Assembly (NCBI GenBank): GCA_963969345.1
Contig: OZ017769.1
Coordinates: 558,001-622,000, forward strand
Source: Turbatrix aceti
Lineage: Eukaryota; Nematoda; Chromadorea; Rhabditida; Panagrolaimidae
Direction of reading: 5' to 3'
DNA: 64,000 bases
A program made the translations under genes and the position numbers. The notes under the pieces were generated by a model. It was not told where the DNA came from, did no database searches, and saw only the letters and a program-made list of their open reading frames with translations. Positions 23,873 through 36,214 of the stretch are shown one piece after another (the stretch's first letter is position 1; each line of letters opens with the position of its first letter).

Positions 23873-25505
23873 TTACGTGTTGCACGTAGAAACCCATCGA
23901 TGTTGAAGGCAATCGTTGCATTCGAGTTTGCAACACCAAACAAATTTGCAATCGCACTTGTAGGATATCACTTCGTGCGTTACCTGTAACGAGGTCGTAT
24001 TTTTAATTAGCCCCTGTACGCTTGCTGTTCGTGCTTCAACTAAAGGCAATTAGTGAAAACATGCAAAATCCGGTTGAATTTTTTTCTCTTTTTAAATAAT
24101 TCTGTCTTACCTTGTATCCTTTACCGCAACATAGCGTACCACAGTCGCCTTCGGAGTGCGTTTCATTGCGCCAATTACAAACCCTCGGAAGTGAACGTCG
24201 ATGCTGGATCTGCATTTGGTACTCAAGATGTGGCGCGCAGTTGTCTGGCGTTGGTTCGAGGTATACCTAAAAAAATTTTGCGGGAATGCGATAATATTAT
24301 TATTTTTTTTAAACAAAAAATAATTGCAAAAAATTTGAATACAATTTTATACTGCTGTTAAAAAAGTTGTATATACGATAGATATCATTTTGTATTGTAA
24401 AAATAAATAAATAAAAAATAAGCTTAAAAACCAACCAAATCCGAGTTTTTCATTTTATTGGTTTCGGATACGATACGCTTCGCCTTGTAGTACTTGTCAA
24501 CCAGGTATTCAGCAATAGCTTTCATGTCCGAAGTCTTCTTCCAGCATGTTTTCTGTTGGCACGAACCACTGACACCGTGGCATCGGCACGACGAGATCAG
24601 AGTTTTTTTAACAGCCTAAAAAATCAAAATGTTCAAAAAAATAAATTATATGTAGCAAAACAAACCAGCCTGCCGGCTTTTAAATTATGTTTTTCTATCC
24701 TCCTCAGCGGACTTCTTCCGGTCGTCGTCCGTGTCAGTAGCTTCCGACTCGCAGCAATTCCGTACTGTACTCCATAGGAGCATCCCGACCACTCCCAGTC
24801 ATCCGGGGATCTTGGATCTTTTGTTTGCGCGCATCTGCATTCTTCAAGCCAGCCCTGCGCGCACGCTGTTGCAACGCCCCAGGCAGCGCCCGCTGACGAC
24901 ATTGCCAGCAGGTAAGCCGACTCTCGGTAGCCTGAAGAAAAACCGGACGTCAATCGCCAACTCGCATCAACGTACCGTATCTCAAAATAGTGGGTTCATG
25001 GAGTATGGTGCCTGGCTGCGAGCAGTCCCATGGCTGAAATCTCATTTGTTCGCGACAGTGATTCATGGAGTCCAGGATGCCCTCGTAGGCTACGACGGCA
25101 AGCGGTGGTTGGACTCTGCACATGAGGGTGAACTGCCGGAAGGCTTGGGTATGGAGAAGTTCCTGCGAGCAACCCTGAAAAAAATTGGAAAAAAAATTTT
25201 AGCACCAAAAAATCCCATAAAAATTTGTCCAAGGAGGAAAAAAGTCGTTACCTAATCACATTTTCTTTTTTTATTTTTTTTGTCTTTCAAAGCTGTCAAA
25301 AAAATCATTACTCATCTCATTGCCGTTTAATGGGACCTCCTCTACGTCTGTCTCTACGGGGGGTGTCACTGGCACGCATGCCTGTCAACTTAAATACCTG
25401 TAACAGTTTAGCGGGCGGTGGTACAAAAACAGGTGGAGCAGCGCCATGAACAGGTAACAGGTGAGCCAAAAAAGCCACAAAAAACTGTGTGATAAAGCGA
25501 TTCAT
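23873..25505 (-). CDS. Wnt family secreted ligand
   Basis: Six exons (25505-25398, 25174-24976, 24931-24666, 24615-24436, 24266-24111, 23983-23873) join to 339 residues with 24 cysteines after a signal peptide (MNRFITQFFVAFLAHLLPVHG). Hallmarks are RESAYLLAMSSAG (exon 3), CRCHGVSGSCQQKTCW (exon 4, carrying the Ser that Porcupine acylates), VYLEPTPDNCAP and CGTLCCGKGY (exon 5), and the Cys-rich end CDCKFVWCCKLECNDC (exon 6). Wnts bind Frizzled receptors and direct polarity, migration and fate. The length is near the family's lower range. Exons 4-6 are 37 to 60 codons. Which Wnt subfamily it belongs to cannot be told from sequence reading alone. The join of exon 1 to exon 2 (donor GTATTT) is the least certain. 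Confidence 0.92.
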
Positions 25506-28500
25506 CGATGGCAGTGATGATATCTCTTCATCGGTTTCGAGAATTATCTAAAACATTATTTTTAAAAGTACTGTAACTCGGGCGTCCACGCAAAAACGGA
25601 CCGAATGGTTGTGTTTTCCACTCGAGATTCAATGACCAAAAAAATAGTAATTAATTGGCCTGTAAAATTAATGAGTTATTCTGCGACAAAAAATACTTGG
25701 CTCGCGTCACAATTGTTGGTTACTGATGTAGAAGAAGAAGAACAAGAAAAAAATCTCGATGTCAGTGTCACAATCTCATGTCTTGGTTTTTCTCTTCCCT
25801 CCGCCCTTTTCAATCAGAAACACAAGACTGAACACGAAGACGAAGAAGGCGACGAAGAAGAAGACCAAGGGAAAGGAAATGAGTCAGGCACCCACCGAAT
25901 CGCCCGCGCGCGTCCCGTTCGTTTTCTCCCAACTCTCATTGGCGTCGTCGTCGGCGTCTTCGTTGTCGTGCTTTGTTCAATCATGAAAACTAACAACAAG
26001 ACGACACGAGGCAGAAGAAGAGGCTAACGCTGGAAATATCACATCTCCTCCATCTTTTTTTGTATCCCATAGTGTCACTTCGCCGAAATAGAATGCCAAA
26101 AAGGTGATATTTCCATCATCTTGCTCTTTCTTTCTGGAAATAACTAATGTTTTTTTGCCTTTTTACAAGCGTCGAGTGGACAACACCGGACACGAGGCAG
26201 GAAAGATCAACTAAGTATATTATTTACTTCGAACAAAAAAATCACAAATGCCAAGTTATGAATTAACAGCCGCGAAAAAAGCAATTTTCAATTTTTTATG
26301 CGTTGTAAACACGAAAAATTGCAATATAAAATTAGTTTTTTTTTCGTAAGAAGTACGGTGGTATAAACTGTCTTTGAACAATGCCAACAATTCGATCATC
26401 CATATGCGATTCAAAATTGGAATCGGAAATTCGTTGACTCATTCCCTATTGTCTCTACCGTTCACCGTTAACCAATCTCATGATTCACGTCAGCAAACAA
26501 GTAATTGCGCAACGACGATAAAGTGCGCCTGTCTGACGTGAATAAAATTTTGAAGAATGGAAAACAGCCAGTTATCATTGACTTTATTTAGAGAGGGTAG
26601 TTTGAGAGGATTACGGTAGTTTAATATTGTTCGGGGAACAGGAACACGAAGTACTGTAACAAACATTTGAAATTTATTTCAAAGTTGATGAACGCAGTTT
26701 GCACGGTATTTTTTAAATTAAATTTTAAAAATACGGTAAGTGAAGAATAATTTTGAGTGGGGGTTAATTAAGGTGCCAAACGTTACGTGAAGCGGAGATC
26801 GACCGTAGCCTTGGCGAAATCAAATCAGACAAGATTAGAAAAATACATAACGATATCCAAAAAACATTCTTGCCAAATAAAGTTTTTTTCGGAGCGTTTT
26901 TTAGTCCACTTCAACTCACTGTGTCCCCAAAAGTAAAAAAACATCAATGTAATCAAAAACGTCTATACCCGACAATTGTTCTAAAATGCAATCACAAATG
27001 ATCCCAAATCCAATTCCTTCCCCGCACAAGTCTCAAAATTAAAAGAACAGTAAAGAAGTAATATCACATGGCGACTTTCTTCTAGGATTCATTTCATCTT
27101 GTTCTTCTTCGCCGACGATCCATCCTCTGCGGGGTGCGCCACGCCACCCCTACCAACCACACCACCACCCTTCGTACATATACCTCCTCCTCGCATGCCT
27201 TCTGTTATGTATTTTTCTTTTCGGTTTTTGATTGGCGCGTCTCCTAACTACTTTTATTGGTAAAACGGCAGAAACAACGTTGTTATGTTGTCAAACCTCT
27301 CCCCCCTCTTTCCTCTCAAATAACCGCGTGCCTGATTTTATGGTCTTCACTCCTAGACATAAAACGTCGGCAGTGGCAGCAACAGCGGCTGGCCCTCTTC
27401 CGTGAAAGACCCGACTCGGCTCCCTTGATTATAAGATCTTCGCAAGAAGACCAAAGCGAGCCCTCCTTGTGTCAAACTTTTGTATGCGGATGGATCGACC
27501 TTGTTTGCCTCTTTTTTTTGTCTTAAGTCAACGGAAGTCCGCCGCCGCTGCTCACAATGGAAAAAAACAAATTGCTTTCTTTACAATCTCAATTTTGCAA
27601 TTTACAACATTTTTTTACTGTCAGATGGTGCCACACAGGCAGCCGTAAATGAAAGCAATTTCAACGTAAACTCTCCTGCATGTTGATGGTAGAGTATTCT
27701 TGTCTGTTGTCGGCAGGAGAATCTGACGAATCCAAGGGGTACGGAGATTCGAAATAAACGAGATCATGAATAAATACTAGCAGCGGTTGTAGTCATGTCG
27801 ACAGATGTCAACAATACTTTGTGCTTTAAAAAATTCAAATGCTGACGATTGAATTAAATATCATTTTATAGATCATATTTTTTTTGAAATGAAACTTTTC
27901 TTTTGCTATTAATAATTTTAAAGTGTGATAATGAATGGTTGGAAGAAAGCAGGCGCCAAGTTTTCTGACGCTTTGAATTATTTTATGTTACAAGAAAATT
28001 GAAATGGCAAAAAAATATATTACGTCGATTTAGAGAATCTCTGAAGTAACCAAATACTTCCAAAAAAATGTGAATTTATTTTAGGACGGCATCTGAACAT
28101 AACCAAATAACTGCAGAAAATGTCATTTTTATTTGGAAAGCCGTAAAAAGGTTACAAATTAGCAAAAAAAACATTACTTTGATCCATAAAAGTTTTGGCA
28201 AGTAATACAATAGCAAAAAATATTATTTTTTTTAGCCAAACGTCCAAAATATTACAAAAAAAACTTACCGCAAGTAACGAAATATCGAAAAATTGTGTTA
28301 CGCAAAATTGTCAGATATTCAACATGACAAAAAAAAACTCATTTTGATGGATTCTTTTACAATGAATACACGGTATGGACTTTAAATTTGAGACCCTTTC
28401 AATTGCTTTTTCTTTGGTGTATAATAAAATAGTTGGAATACGGTAAAAAAAATTTTAGGTCATTTAGGACAACAAATTCTGTTCGTATTAATGACACCGT

Positions 28501-29350
28501 AGCACTGCTGGAAGTTCTGACTCTGTCTTCGGGCCTGGCTATTTGTCTCCTCACTGATATTCCAAATTCTAAATCTGACATTTTTTGATTGAAATATAAT
28601 GCAAGATTCCTCTGTTGTCTGCAATTTTCGTTGGTCATAGGTTAATCGGTGTCCCGGTTGCCTCGGGCAGTGGTTATCAGGCGACCTTTATAATCCCCAT
28701 CCACATCATCGTTATCATGCGTTGCTGGATGATCGGATTAGCGTGCACCTTTCTGCCAACTTTTTCAGCAGACAGTAACGTCATCTGTCGACGGATCAGA
28801 TGAACCAAAAGATATAAAAGTACATTCACATGCCTACAAGAAGAGAGACAGGGAGAGAGAAACAAAATATACGACTGGCCACAGACAGCCACAGACAACC
28901 AGACGGCGATGCACACCACAACTATTTTTTTTCTGCGCGTATACTGATGATGACGATGACCGGCCAGAACCAACGAACAACGTTGTCATTTGTCTGCGCG
29001 TTTCCTTCGACTTGGTTTCTTTTTTTTTTTATTTTCTCGTCGTTGAAAAGTAGATTCTTGTCATTGTTTTTTTCCTGTATTACGCTACGTATGCCTGCTT
29101 GGAAGATGATCACGGCGGGTTTGGTTGCCCGATGGGTGGACTATTTGGTTTAAAAAAAGAGCAATGCGTGCTCGCAGCAGTCAAAATCGTTGTCGATGTC
29201 TACGTCCGCTTTCCCACACTTTTTCCCCGTGCATCGTGCAGGTAGAAACACACCTGTTATCGCGAAATACATTTTTACCCGTTTTTTATAATCTGAAGCG
29301 GTTTTTTTTAATAATATTGTATTTTATAAAAATTTTTTGTAGCTTTTGCG
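25506..29350. other. Long spacer between Wnt and HPRT
   Basis: The 3.8-kb spacer probably holds the Wnt promoter and the HPRT promoter/5' UTR. The ORF at 25605-26027 ends with a hydrophobic stretch (FLPTLIGVVVGVFVVVLC) but has no family signature or clear start. 27990-28330 repeats GTTAC/GTAAC words among A-tracts, like 6820-7070. A possible HPRT 5' UTR intron ends at TTTTTTGTAG just before the ATG (29324-29342). Confidence 0.4.
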
Positions 29351-30066
29351 ATGGTGTCCAACAACTCGGAAGTTGCCCCAGCAAAGAGTGTATCCATCGC
29401 GGATGACACTGAATACCCCGTGTCTCTCTTCCAACTCCCCCGCTGCTACCAGGAGGATCTGAGATCCGTCGTCATTCCCGAGGGCTTTATCCGCGATCGT
29501 ATCCGCCAACTCGCACGCGACATCCACAGCGTCGTCGGCGACAAGTCCATCAGCCTGCTCTGCGTGTTGAAGGGCTCGTACCGCTTCTTCACGGCCCTCG
29601 TCGACGAGCTCAACATTGCCCGTCAGGATTCGATGGGACTGATGACGGTGGACTTCATCCGCACCAAGTCCTACGAGAATACCCACTCCACCGGGGACAT
29701 CACTATCATCGGTCTATCCAACCTCGAGGAACTTCGTGATCGACACGTTGTCGTAAGTGACAGGTCGAAGCTCGGCGGTTTTTTATACCTCTATTTTTGC
29801 AGATTGTGGAAGACATAGTTGACAGCGGCGTGACAATGTCAAAACTCATCAATACGATCAAGTCATACGGCGCAAAAAATGTCTGGACCGTTGTCCTGCT
29901 GTCGAAACGCGTCGAACGGACCCTCGCCGTTCCGGAAGACTTTGTAGCCTTCGACATTCCAGACAAGTTTGTCGTCGGCTATGGCTTGGATTACAACCAA
30001 CGATTCCGGGACCTCAATCATATCTGCGTGCTCAACGAAAAGGCGATTGAAAAGTATCGCGTTTGA
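29351..30066 (+). CDS. hprt-1: Hypoxanthine-guanine phosphoribosyltransferase
   Basis: Exons 29351-29752 and 29803-30066 (50-nt intron, GTAAGT...TTTGCAG) give 221 residues. It converts hypoxanthine or guanine plus PRPP to IMP or GMP in purine salvage in the cytosol. The family order is visible: LLCVLKGSYRFFTALVDEL near residue 74, the flexible-loop Ser-Tyr pair in RTKSYEN, the PRPP-binding motif VEDIVDSGVTM right after the splice, a conserved Lys-Arg region and FVVGYGLDYNQRFRDL at the end. The length is close to human HPRT (218). In the PRPP loop the usual Gly-Lys/Asn-Thr is Gly-Val-Thr. AATAAA at 30144-30149 serves as polyadenylation signal. Confidence 0.95.
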
Positions 30067-30143
30067 ACACTTCTTTCTGGCTATTTTTGCCAAATTCTTT
30101 GTTTGTTATCGTCTTTTATGGGGACGACTTGTTTTTTTGTCTT

Positions 30144-30149
30144 AATAAA
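30144..30149 (+). promoter_or_regulatory. Polyadenylation signal of HPRT
   Basis: AATAAA lies 77 nt after the HPRT stop. Confidence 0.6.
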
Positions 30150-30531
30150 AAATTATTTAATTACATTAGAAATGTGGAAAAAAATACTGGAGCAGAAAAA
30201 CCGTGGTGTTGTGGTACCGAGAAGATGTACCGGACGAAGCGAGTATTGGCTGGGGTTCTGTGGGCTGCCATGCGATTTCGGAAGAAGATTCTTAGTGACA
30301 GGCAGTGTTTTATGTAATGACTCCGACTCCGAGGTCGACTCGGGAGTCAGAGTCCGAATCTTTTTAAGAAATGTACCCCATTTTGTTTAAGATTTACTAT
30401 TTTTATAAATTTTGTGTATTTCTTGTTTAAAATTATTTGCTTACGTTTTGATTTTTTTGTGCATTTTCCATAAAAAAGTTTTTGAATATGTACCAATGGG
30501 AGCTGAATTTTTGTCAAAAATGAGTTATTTT
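30150..30531. other. Spacer downstream of HPRT
   Basis: No gene seen. A short imperfect palindrome made of GACTC/GAGTC words lies at about 30318-30358. Confidence 0.4.
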
Positions 30532-30783
30532 TTAGTCAAATCGACTCTGCTCTCTGCTTTTCTCAAACTTGGAACACTGGTATAAGGCCGCTGTTGCCGC
30601 CGATAGCTTTCGCAAGGAGGGGAGACAATACAACGTTAAATAGGTCAACTCAATATTCAAATATTCAAACAAGGTGCCGTACGCTGACGCCGCGGAGACT
30701 GCGTTCCCAGCAATCAGGCTCGCGGGAAGTGTGAATGTCGCTCGCAGGAGCCCGCATTCTTCGTGAATGACAGTGATTTTCAT
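30532..30783 (-). CDS. Doubtful small ORF downstream of the RING gene
   Basis: An ATG-started 83-residue frame (MKITVIHEECGLL...) on the same strand as the RING gene and 148 nt after its stop. About 40 nt before the ATG is TTTTTTACAG, a strong acceptor without a visible donor, as expected for a downstream operon gene receiving a spliced leader. No family was recognised. The sequence is moderately hydrophobic with no clear signal peptide. It may be non-coding. Confidence 0.25.
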   Translation of the reverse strand: MKITVIHEECGLLRATFTLPASLIAGNAVSAASAYGTLFEYLNIELTYLTLYCLPSLRKLSAATAALYQCSKFEKSREQSRFD

Positions 30784-30931
30784 TTAAGTTTTTATACAAC
30801 TCACATACCAAAAATGATTGCTGTAAAAAATCTCAACAATCATTATTTTTGCACCAGAAAACAAGTGTCGGATAAACCGTTTATATTCAACATACACCGC
30901 ATCCACCAAATATGATAAACAAAAATGATCA

Positions 30932-31310
30932 CTACAATCCACTGAGTTGTTCGACCGTCTTTGCCATCTTCGACTGGGGTCCAAAGTTGCTGTCGCCGGT
31001 GCCGGTATGCTGCAGGGTGCACTTTCTTTTTTGGAGCGTTGATTGAATGGCGGCGAGATATCTGCCATCATCCTTGTTGGGCAGCTCAAGGACAATCTTG
31101 AATGTCTGACCTGGATGGCAGGGCTTCCGGCAGGTCGGGCAAGTTCGAGAGGACTATAAAAAAATTATCAAATGAAAAGCTGATTGCAGATGCGAAACTC
31201 ACCAGAATCCATTCAACGATGCATTTTTTGTGAAAAACGTGTCCACATGCGGAAAGACGGCATCCGTATTCGAAAACAATCAAATTGTTGCAAAACGAGC
31301 ACTCATTCAT
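30932..31310 (-). CDS. Small RING-finger protein, TRAIP-like zinc finger
   Basis: Exons 31310-31203 and 31153-30932 (46-nt intron, GTGAGT...TTATAG) give 109 residues. Almost the whole first half is a RING: CSFC at the start, CGHVFHKKC in the middle, and CPTC supplied by exon 2 as SSRTCPTCRKP. The SSRTCP arrangement after IVEW resembles TRAIP-type RINGs. RING fingers of this kind recruit E2 enzymes and act as E3 ubiquitin ligases. The C-terminal half is basic and lacks the coiled coil of full TRAIP proteins, so this is either a short paralogue or a different small E3. The ligase role is inferred from the fold only. Confidence 0.75.
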
Positions 31311-31559
31311 GGTCACCGAACAAACAACAAGTAATTTGCAGCAATGAAGCTTGCGATCGGCACAACTCACTTTTATACCGACCCGAAGAAGGCCAGACAA
31401 CGAAGAGTCGGCCCAGCGCGCGCCGGGCCGTTTCACACCTTTTAAGTGGACAAGCTGTCATTCGCGCAGACACATAAACAAAGAACTTTGAATGGATGCA
31501 GCGCGTAATTTTAAATAAATTTTCTGGATATGTTTAAACGAAATCTACAAGTTGGAAGC

Positions 31560-31835
31560 TCATGATTGATTCAATCCGCCGTCGTTTTTCAAAATATGTA
31601 CAATTACATGTAACATTTTTATCACGGTAGCAATAAATACCTGCCCGAGAGAAGATTCAGAGAGAAAATACTTGATTATGCTTTCCGTTTTTCCATTTTG
31701 CTCATCGATGAACAAAATCAGAGCTTCGTGGATCTTGGGCATTGTTTTTTCAGTTGTTCTTTTTGGCATTTTCTTTTCCCCTTTTTTAGTTGTCCTTTCC
31801 CATTTTGAAATGGAATTTTTCATCATCAACCTCAT
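31560..31835 (-). CDS. Possible short linker-histone-like protein
   Basis: A 91-residue ATG-started frame. The first 34 residues are Lys-rich (KKGEKKMPKRTTEK). Then comes PKIHEALILFIDEQNGKTESIIKYFL, which recalls the start of the winged-helix domain of histone H1 (short helix, turn, then a helix ending IxKY). The rest does not match well, and a CAGGTATTT donor-like site occurs inside it. It could be a divergent or broken H1 gene, or chance. Treat as a hypothesis. Confidence 0.3.
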   Translation of the reverse strand: MRLMMKNSISKWERTTKKGEKKMPKRTTEKTMPKIHEALILFIDEQNGKTESIIKYFLSESSLGQVFIATVIKMLHVIVHILKNDGGLNQS

Positions 31836-32059
31836 CTCTACTATCGATCAGTGTCTAAAACGTGCCGTCCCGGGCCCAAATTTAACAGTGGTTTTCCAAC
31901 AAAACTCAAAAAAAGAAAACTTTGTTATTATAAACCAGCTCATCACAAACACGTTAGCACATCACCAGAAGAAAGAAATACGCTTATGGGGTAGGAAAGA
32001 AAGAGAGTACAACGACTAGCGGAGACTAGTGTGGCAACAAACAGGTCAGATAAAAGTAT

Positions 32060-35000
32060 TTATCGGATGACGGGTGGTTGACGTGGTCGATGCTTTCTCG
32101 TAACATCCGCATACGTCACGCTCTCACTGGATGACGATTCATTTTCGGATTCTGAAGCCGTTTGTTCTTCTCTGCAAAAAAAGAGTTCATTCGACTTTCC
32201 ACAAAAAATAACCACTTACTCGGCATACTTGATTCTCAGACGAGTATCTGTGAATTCAGGCAACACAACATTTCCCCTGTAAGCTGTGGGATCGTACCAG
32301 CCGCTGTGCGGGGAAGATGCCGACTGAAACGTGCCGTTGGATCGGGTAGAACCCCTCTGCTCTTCGAATTCATCCGTGCTGTCCCAGTCCTGCACCACCT
32401 GGGAAGAGTCATCGAGCTCAGACTGGGTCGGACCCCGGTGATCGTAGCGCCACGCCATGATCTTGCCATCCCAGGACGACGTAATGATTTCATTGCGTAC
32501 AGGATGCCATGCGCAGTCCCTTACCACAGAAAGGTGACCGGAATAGTGCTTGTGAAGCTTGCCGGAATACAGATCATAGACATAGCATCCGCCACGCGAA
32601 CACCCTGTGTAGATGAACCTCTGACCCGTATGGTGTGGCGAAAAGCGTGCCCGTATGAGCGTATTCATCACGGCGTGCCCACGGAGAGTCATGACCGAGT
32701 AGTCGCCGGCTAGGTTTGTTGACTTGACAGGAACCGGAATAATTTGCCAGCGATAGTCCCAGCTCTGGCCGCTCACTGCTTTTTTGGTGGCTTCCTGAAG
32801 CAAATTTTGTCAATTTGCAACGCCAGAAAAAATACAACTTACAATAGTCGCCTGATCAGATTGCAGCCTGACATCCCAGACTTTGATTGACTGATCTTTG
32901 GAGTTGGTAAGAAAGTATCTACCATCCTGACGAGAATCAATAAATGTCACGCCATCTCTGTGACCCGCAAAAACCGCCACTGGGGAGCTGTCTGTTCGCA
33001 TGGTTCGCTTGTCCCATAGCTAAAAAATAAGTTGAATGAGTAATGAAATTATTCCTAAGCCCATGAAATTCCAGATTTAATGACAGACTAAGATGCACAA
33101 AACTGCTCAATGCCGTCCAAATAAAAACCCCTTCACCAACCTTCACAAGCCCGTCATCGCCACTGCTGAGTATCAGATCCGGATCATTGTCATCGAGGTA
33201 AGCAACCGTATTGACATCATCCTCGTGAGCGTCGAAAACATTAGCGATAGTTTTTGACTTTAATCTATCGTAGACATAGATGCCACTGGTAGTTCCAGCA
33301 ATGATATCCGCGTTAGATTTGTTGCATCGAAGAGCAAATATGGCAAATCTCACGTCGTTGGTTTCGAGCGACATCGGCTCCCATTCGGGGATCGGGCTGC
33401 CGAGATTGCAGTGGTAGAAGACGTTGTTCCACGTCGAGTAGGCCAGGTACCGGCTATCCGGGGTAATGGTGACGTCGAGTATAGACCACTTCGAGGAGGG
33501 AACTTCGATGACCCTGTCTTCGATGTACTTGCCTCGACCATCGTGTCGGCTGTAAAATCGAAGCTTGCCATCCTGGCACGCAGTCATCAGTGTGTCGCCA
33601 TTGTCGATGTACTCAACGCAAAATACTTTGGTTCGTAAGCTGGCAACAATCTTTCGTTTGTTTGGTGTTCGTCTGAAAACACAAAATAAGTTGTCTTTAA
33701 ATTTCATATCCTACTGTAATCCGAGTAAATTAAGGCTTTCTTAATTGCATGAAATACGTTTTCGCGTACTTTACTCCAACCACACGGAAAAACTTCCTTA
33801 TTTCTCTAAGACAGTAAACAATCCATGTTTGCTTTACCTAAAAGAATTTTCGCGAAGCCTAATTTTTTATCCCCAAAATAATTTTTTTTCATCGAACATT
33901 AAAAATAGAAGAACATGTGTAAACAAAACCCGTTTTCCCAGTGGTGTGATATTCTGCCACAAATCAATAAAATGTATAGTAATTGATCAAATTCATGCTT
34001 CCCTTGCTCCTACTTTGGTTCTAGCATTGTCGCCATAAATAAAATCTGTACAAAATATTTTTGCTGACGTGCATACTTATCGTTTTGTCATCATGCTTGC
34101 TTGCCTTCTTTCTTTTCTGATAGTCGCGTTGCACCAAAGAGCAAAGTATTGAAAACTTTTTGAAAGCAAAAAAGATGACAAAAAAGACTAACGCTCTCGT
34201 GAGTCATATGGCCAATTTGCCAAACGACATGCTCGCAATCACCAACCCGTAAAAAATACGCATACGTTTGTTTGGATCATTAAAAAGTGGAGTTTAACGT
34301 CCAAAAATAAATATTTTTTTACAAAAAAAATATGACAAAAAAATGTCGATTCGAAAATACTTATTTTTGCGATACAAAAAAAATCTTACCTGTTAGCGTG
34401 AGCAACGATGAGTGATCGATCGACCGCCGATCTCATCTTTACGGGCGACAGCCACCGGTGTCCGCAGGCGTCAAGCGGCGTGCCCAGGCCAAGCTTGGCG
34501 AACTTGATGACTCGTTGGAGCGACGCGCAAGACGGCTGGAAGGCCGCATCCTCGGCCGTATGGAGCATGGTTGTTCCATCGGCATTTCCAGTCGCTACCG
34601 AAGGCTGGCAGTCGAGATAAAGCCCCGCATTGCTTGAAATATCTTGCCAAAGCTCTTGATAACTCTAAAAATCAATAAATAGTTTGTCTCTCTCTCTCTA
34701 CCCCCTTCAACTTACGTCATGAGCCCTCGCGTTGGGTGGAGGAACGTAAACCTGTACCTCGTTATGACGTCTCCTCGGTGGTGGTGGCGGCCGGCGTATC
34801 CGGACGTCGTCTTCGTCTTCACTGTGATCAGAAAGCATCAGTCGTAGCCCGGGCTGATTCTCTCCAACATTGGTTGCCGGGGAGTCGTCAGTGGTAGTAT
34901 TGCTTCGTCGGAAGAGCTCTTCGCGTAGAAGCTCGTAGTATCGACGGCGCTGTAGACGTTGATAGCCTAGCGCTGCTGTCTAAAAAAATCAAAAAACGTC

Positions 35001-36154
35001 ACTTCAACTATAAAAAACCATAAACATCAAAAAATCATCGATTAGTAATGGTCAACAAGTGCGATCAATGCGATCACATTTTGTGAAGAAAAAATGATGA
35101 TAAATAAAAAAAGAGAACGTAAAGCGTGTGATGGTATCGTAACGAGTCTCAAAAACCGGCCAAATTCACAGAACTGGTAAACAACCGTAAACAGAACACA
35201 AAAACATAAAATGACCAGAGGAAACGTAAAAAACAAAAAATATTGTATGTAAGCCTAAAAACTTCATATAATAGAGTTAAAGGGAGATTTTAGGTATTAC
35301 TTCAAAAATCGTAAATCTATATGGGTAACAACAAAAAATACAACAAACAAACAACGTGTGTGTTGTTTTTGTTGTTCACGCTTGGATTCTATTTTCACAG
35401 CGCGTGAACACTAATTACAGCAAGCATGAGTTACCTAAATACTATTTTGTCATAGCAGAGATCAAAAAGGCGGAGGAAGGGCGGAAGCAGCCAGTCTTCC
35501 GACAAAAAAATGATGACAATTTGGGAAAGGAAGAAAACTGAACGCAGGCACATGTATAATACCTTATACACCGATAGTCGGTCACAGGTGCACAGGTGAC
35601 TTGGCCTATGAAAATCAAAAAACGAGAAAATGTCAATAAAATTCATGATTCGTCTTACGATCTATTCTATCGTAAGAGTCACCCACCAGCGAGCAATGGT
35701 GCGACTTTTGACCAAAGTATTCCAGTCAAAAAAAGACATCCATCGAAATCGTGCAAATGAGAATAAGACAAGCGGCTACGAAGGAGAAGGGAGAACTGAA
35801 AGAAAACCCCCCTTCTGTCTTGCCTAAGGGGCACACACTACAGGCTTCCCCTTCTCCCCTCCCCGTGCGATACGATGTCTGATGCCCCCGTGAGCCCGGC
35901 GTGTGTGTGCGTCTGTCATGCTGTATGATGACAAGCAAAGTACATATTCTGATGTTTGGGACTCGCTGGTCCATAGCGTTCAACACTGACGAGACAAAAA
36001 ATATCACACACGGGCTTACCTGACGCTCAACGATGCGCACAGCTGCGGCAATGGATATATCACTGCTGGCACCGGAATCCGTACTCTGGTCACTCTGAAG
36101 AGTTGACGATGAAGCTCGATTCTGGACTGGCCTCGACGACGTCCACTGGCCCAT
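32060..36154 (-). CDS. wdr-23: DCAF11/WDR-23 WD40 substrate receptor of CRL4 ubiquitin ligase
   Basis: Seven exons (36154-36020, 34979-34716, 34664-34390, 33672-33141, 33019-32843, 32794-32220, 32171-32060) join to 689 residues. The N-terminal 130 residues are disordered with an Arg-rich patch (YQRLQRRRYYE). From about residue 210 WD40 repeats follow, including LILSSGDDGLVKLWDKR, SKDQSIKVWDVR, IYTGCSRGGCYVYDLYSG and IITSSWDGKIMAWRYDHRG. Two repeats end with the WDxR box that contacts DDB1. The order and the long insertion between repeats fit DCAF11. In C. elegans WDR-23 drives degradation of SKN-1/Nrf and so restrains stress responses. The start is Met-Gly, so N-myristoylation is conceivable. 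A perfect 15-bp hairpin lies just upstream. The first intron is about 1 kb. Confidence 0.9.
34980..36019. other. Intron 1 of the DCAF11/WDR-23 gene
   Basis: 1040 nt. No nested gene was recognised. It could hold an alternative first exon, as WDR-23 has alternative N-termini in C. elegans. Confidence 0.35.
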
Positions 36155-36175
36155 CAAGTCGTCCGGTAGCGAGCA

Positions 36176-36214
36176 ACGCTATCGATTTTTTTGATGAACA
36201 AAAATCGATAGCGT
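36176..36214. promoter_or_regulatory. Perfect 15-bp hairpin upstream of WDR-23
   Basis: ACGCTATCGATTTTT (36176-36190) pairs with AAAAATCGATAGCGT (36200-36214) around a 9-nt loop. It lies 22 nt upstream of the WDR-23 ATG, so it may be in the 5' UTR or promoter. Function unknown. Confidence 0.6.

Noticed and set aside
25605..26027. 140-codon ORF with a hydrophobic stretch upstream of Wnt
   Set aside because: It is low in complexity (Glu/Asp runs), lacks a convincing start context and shares its open state with other frames.
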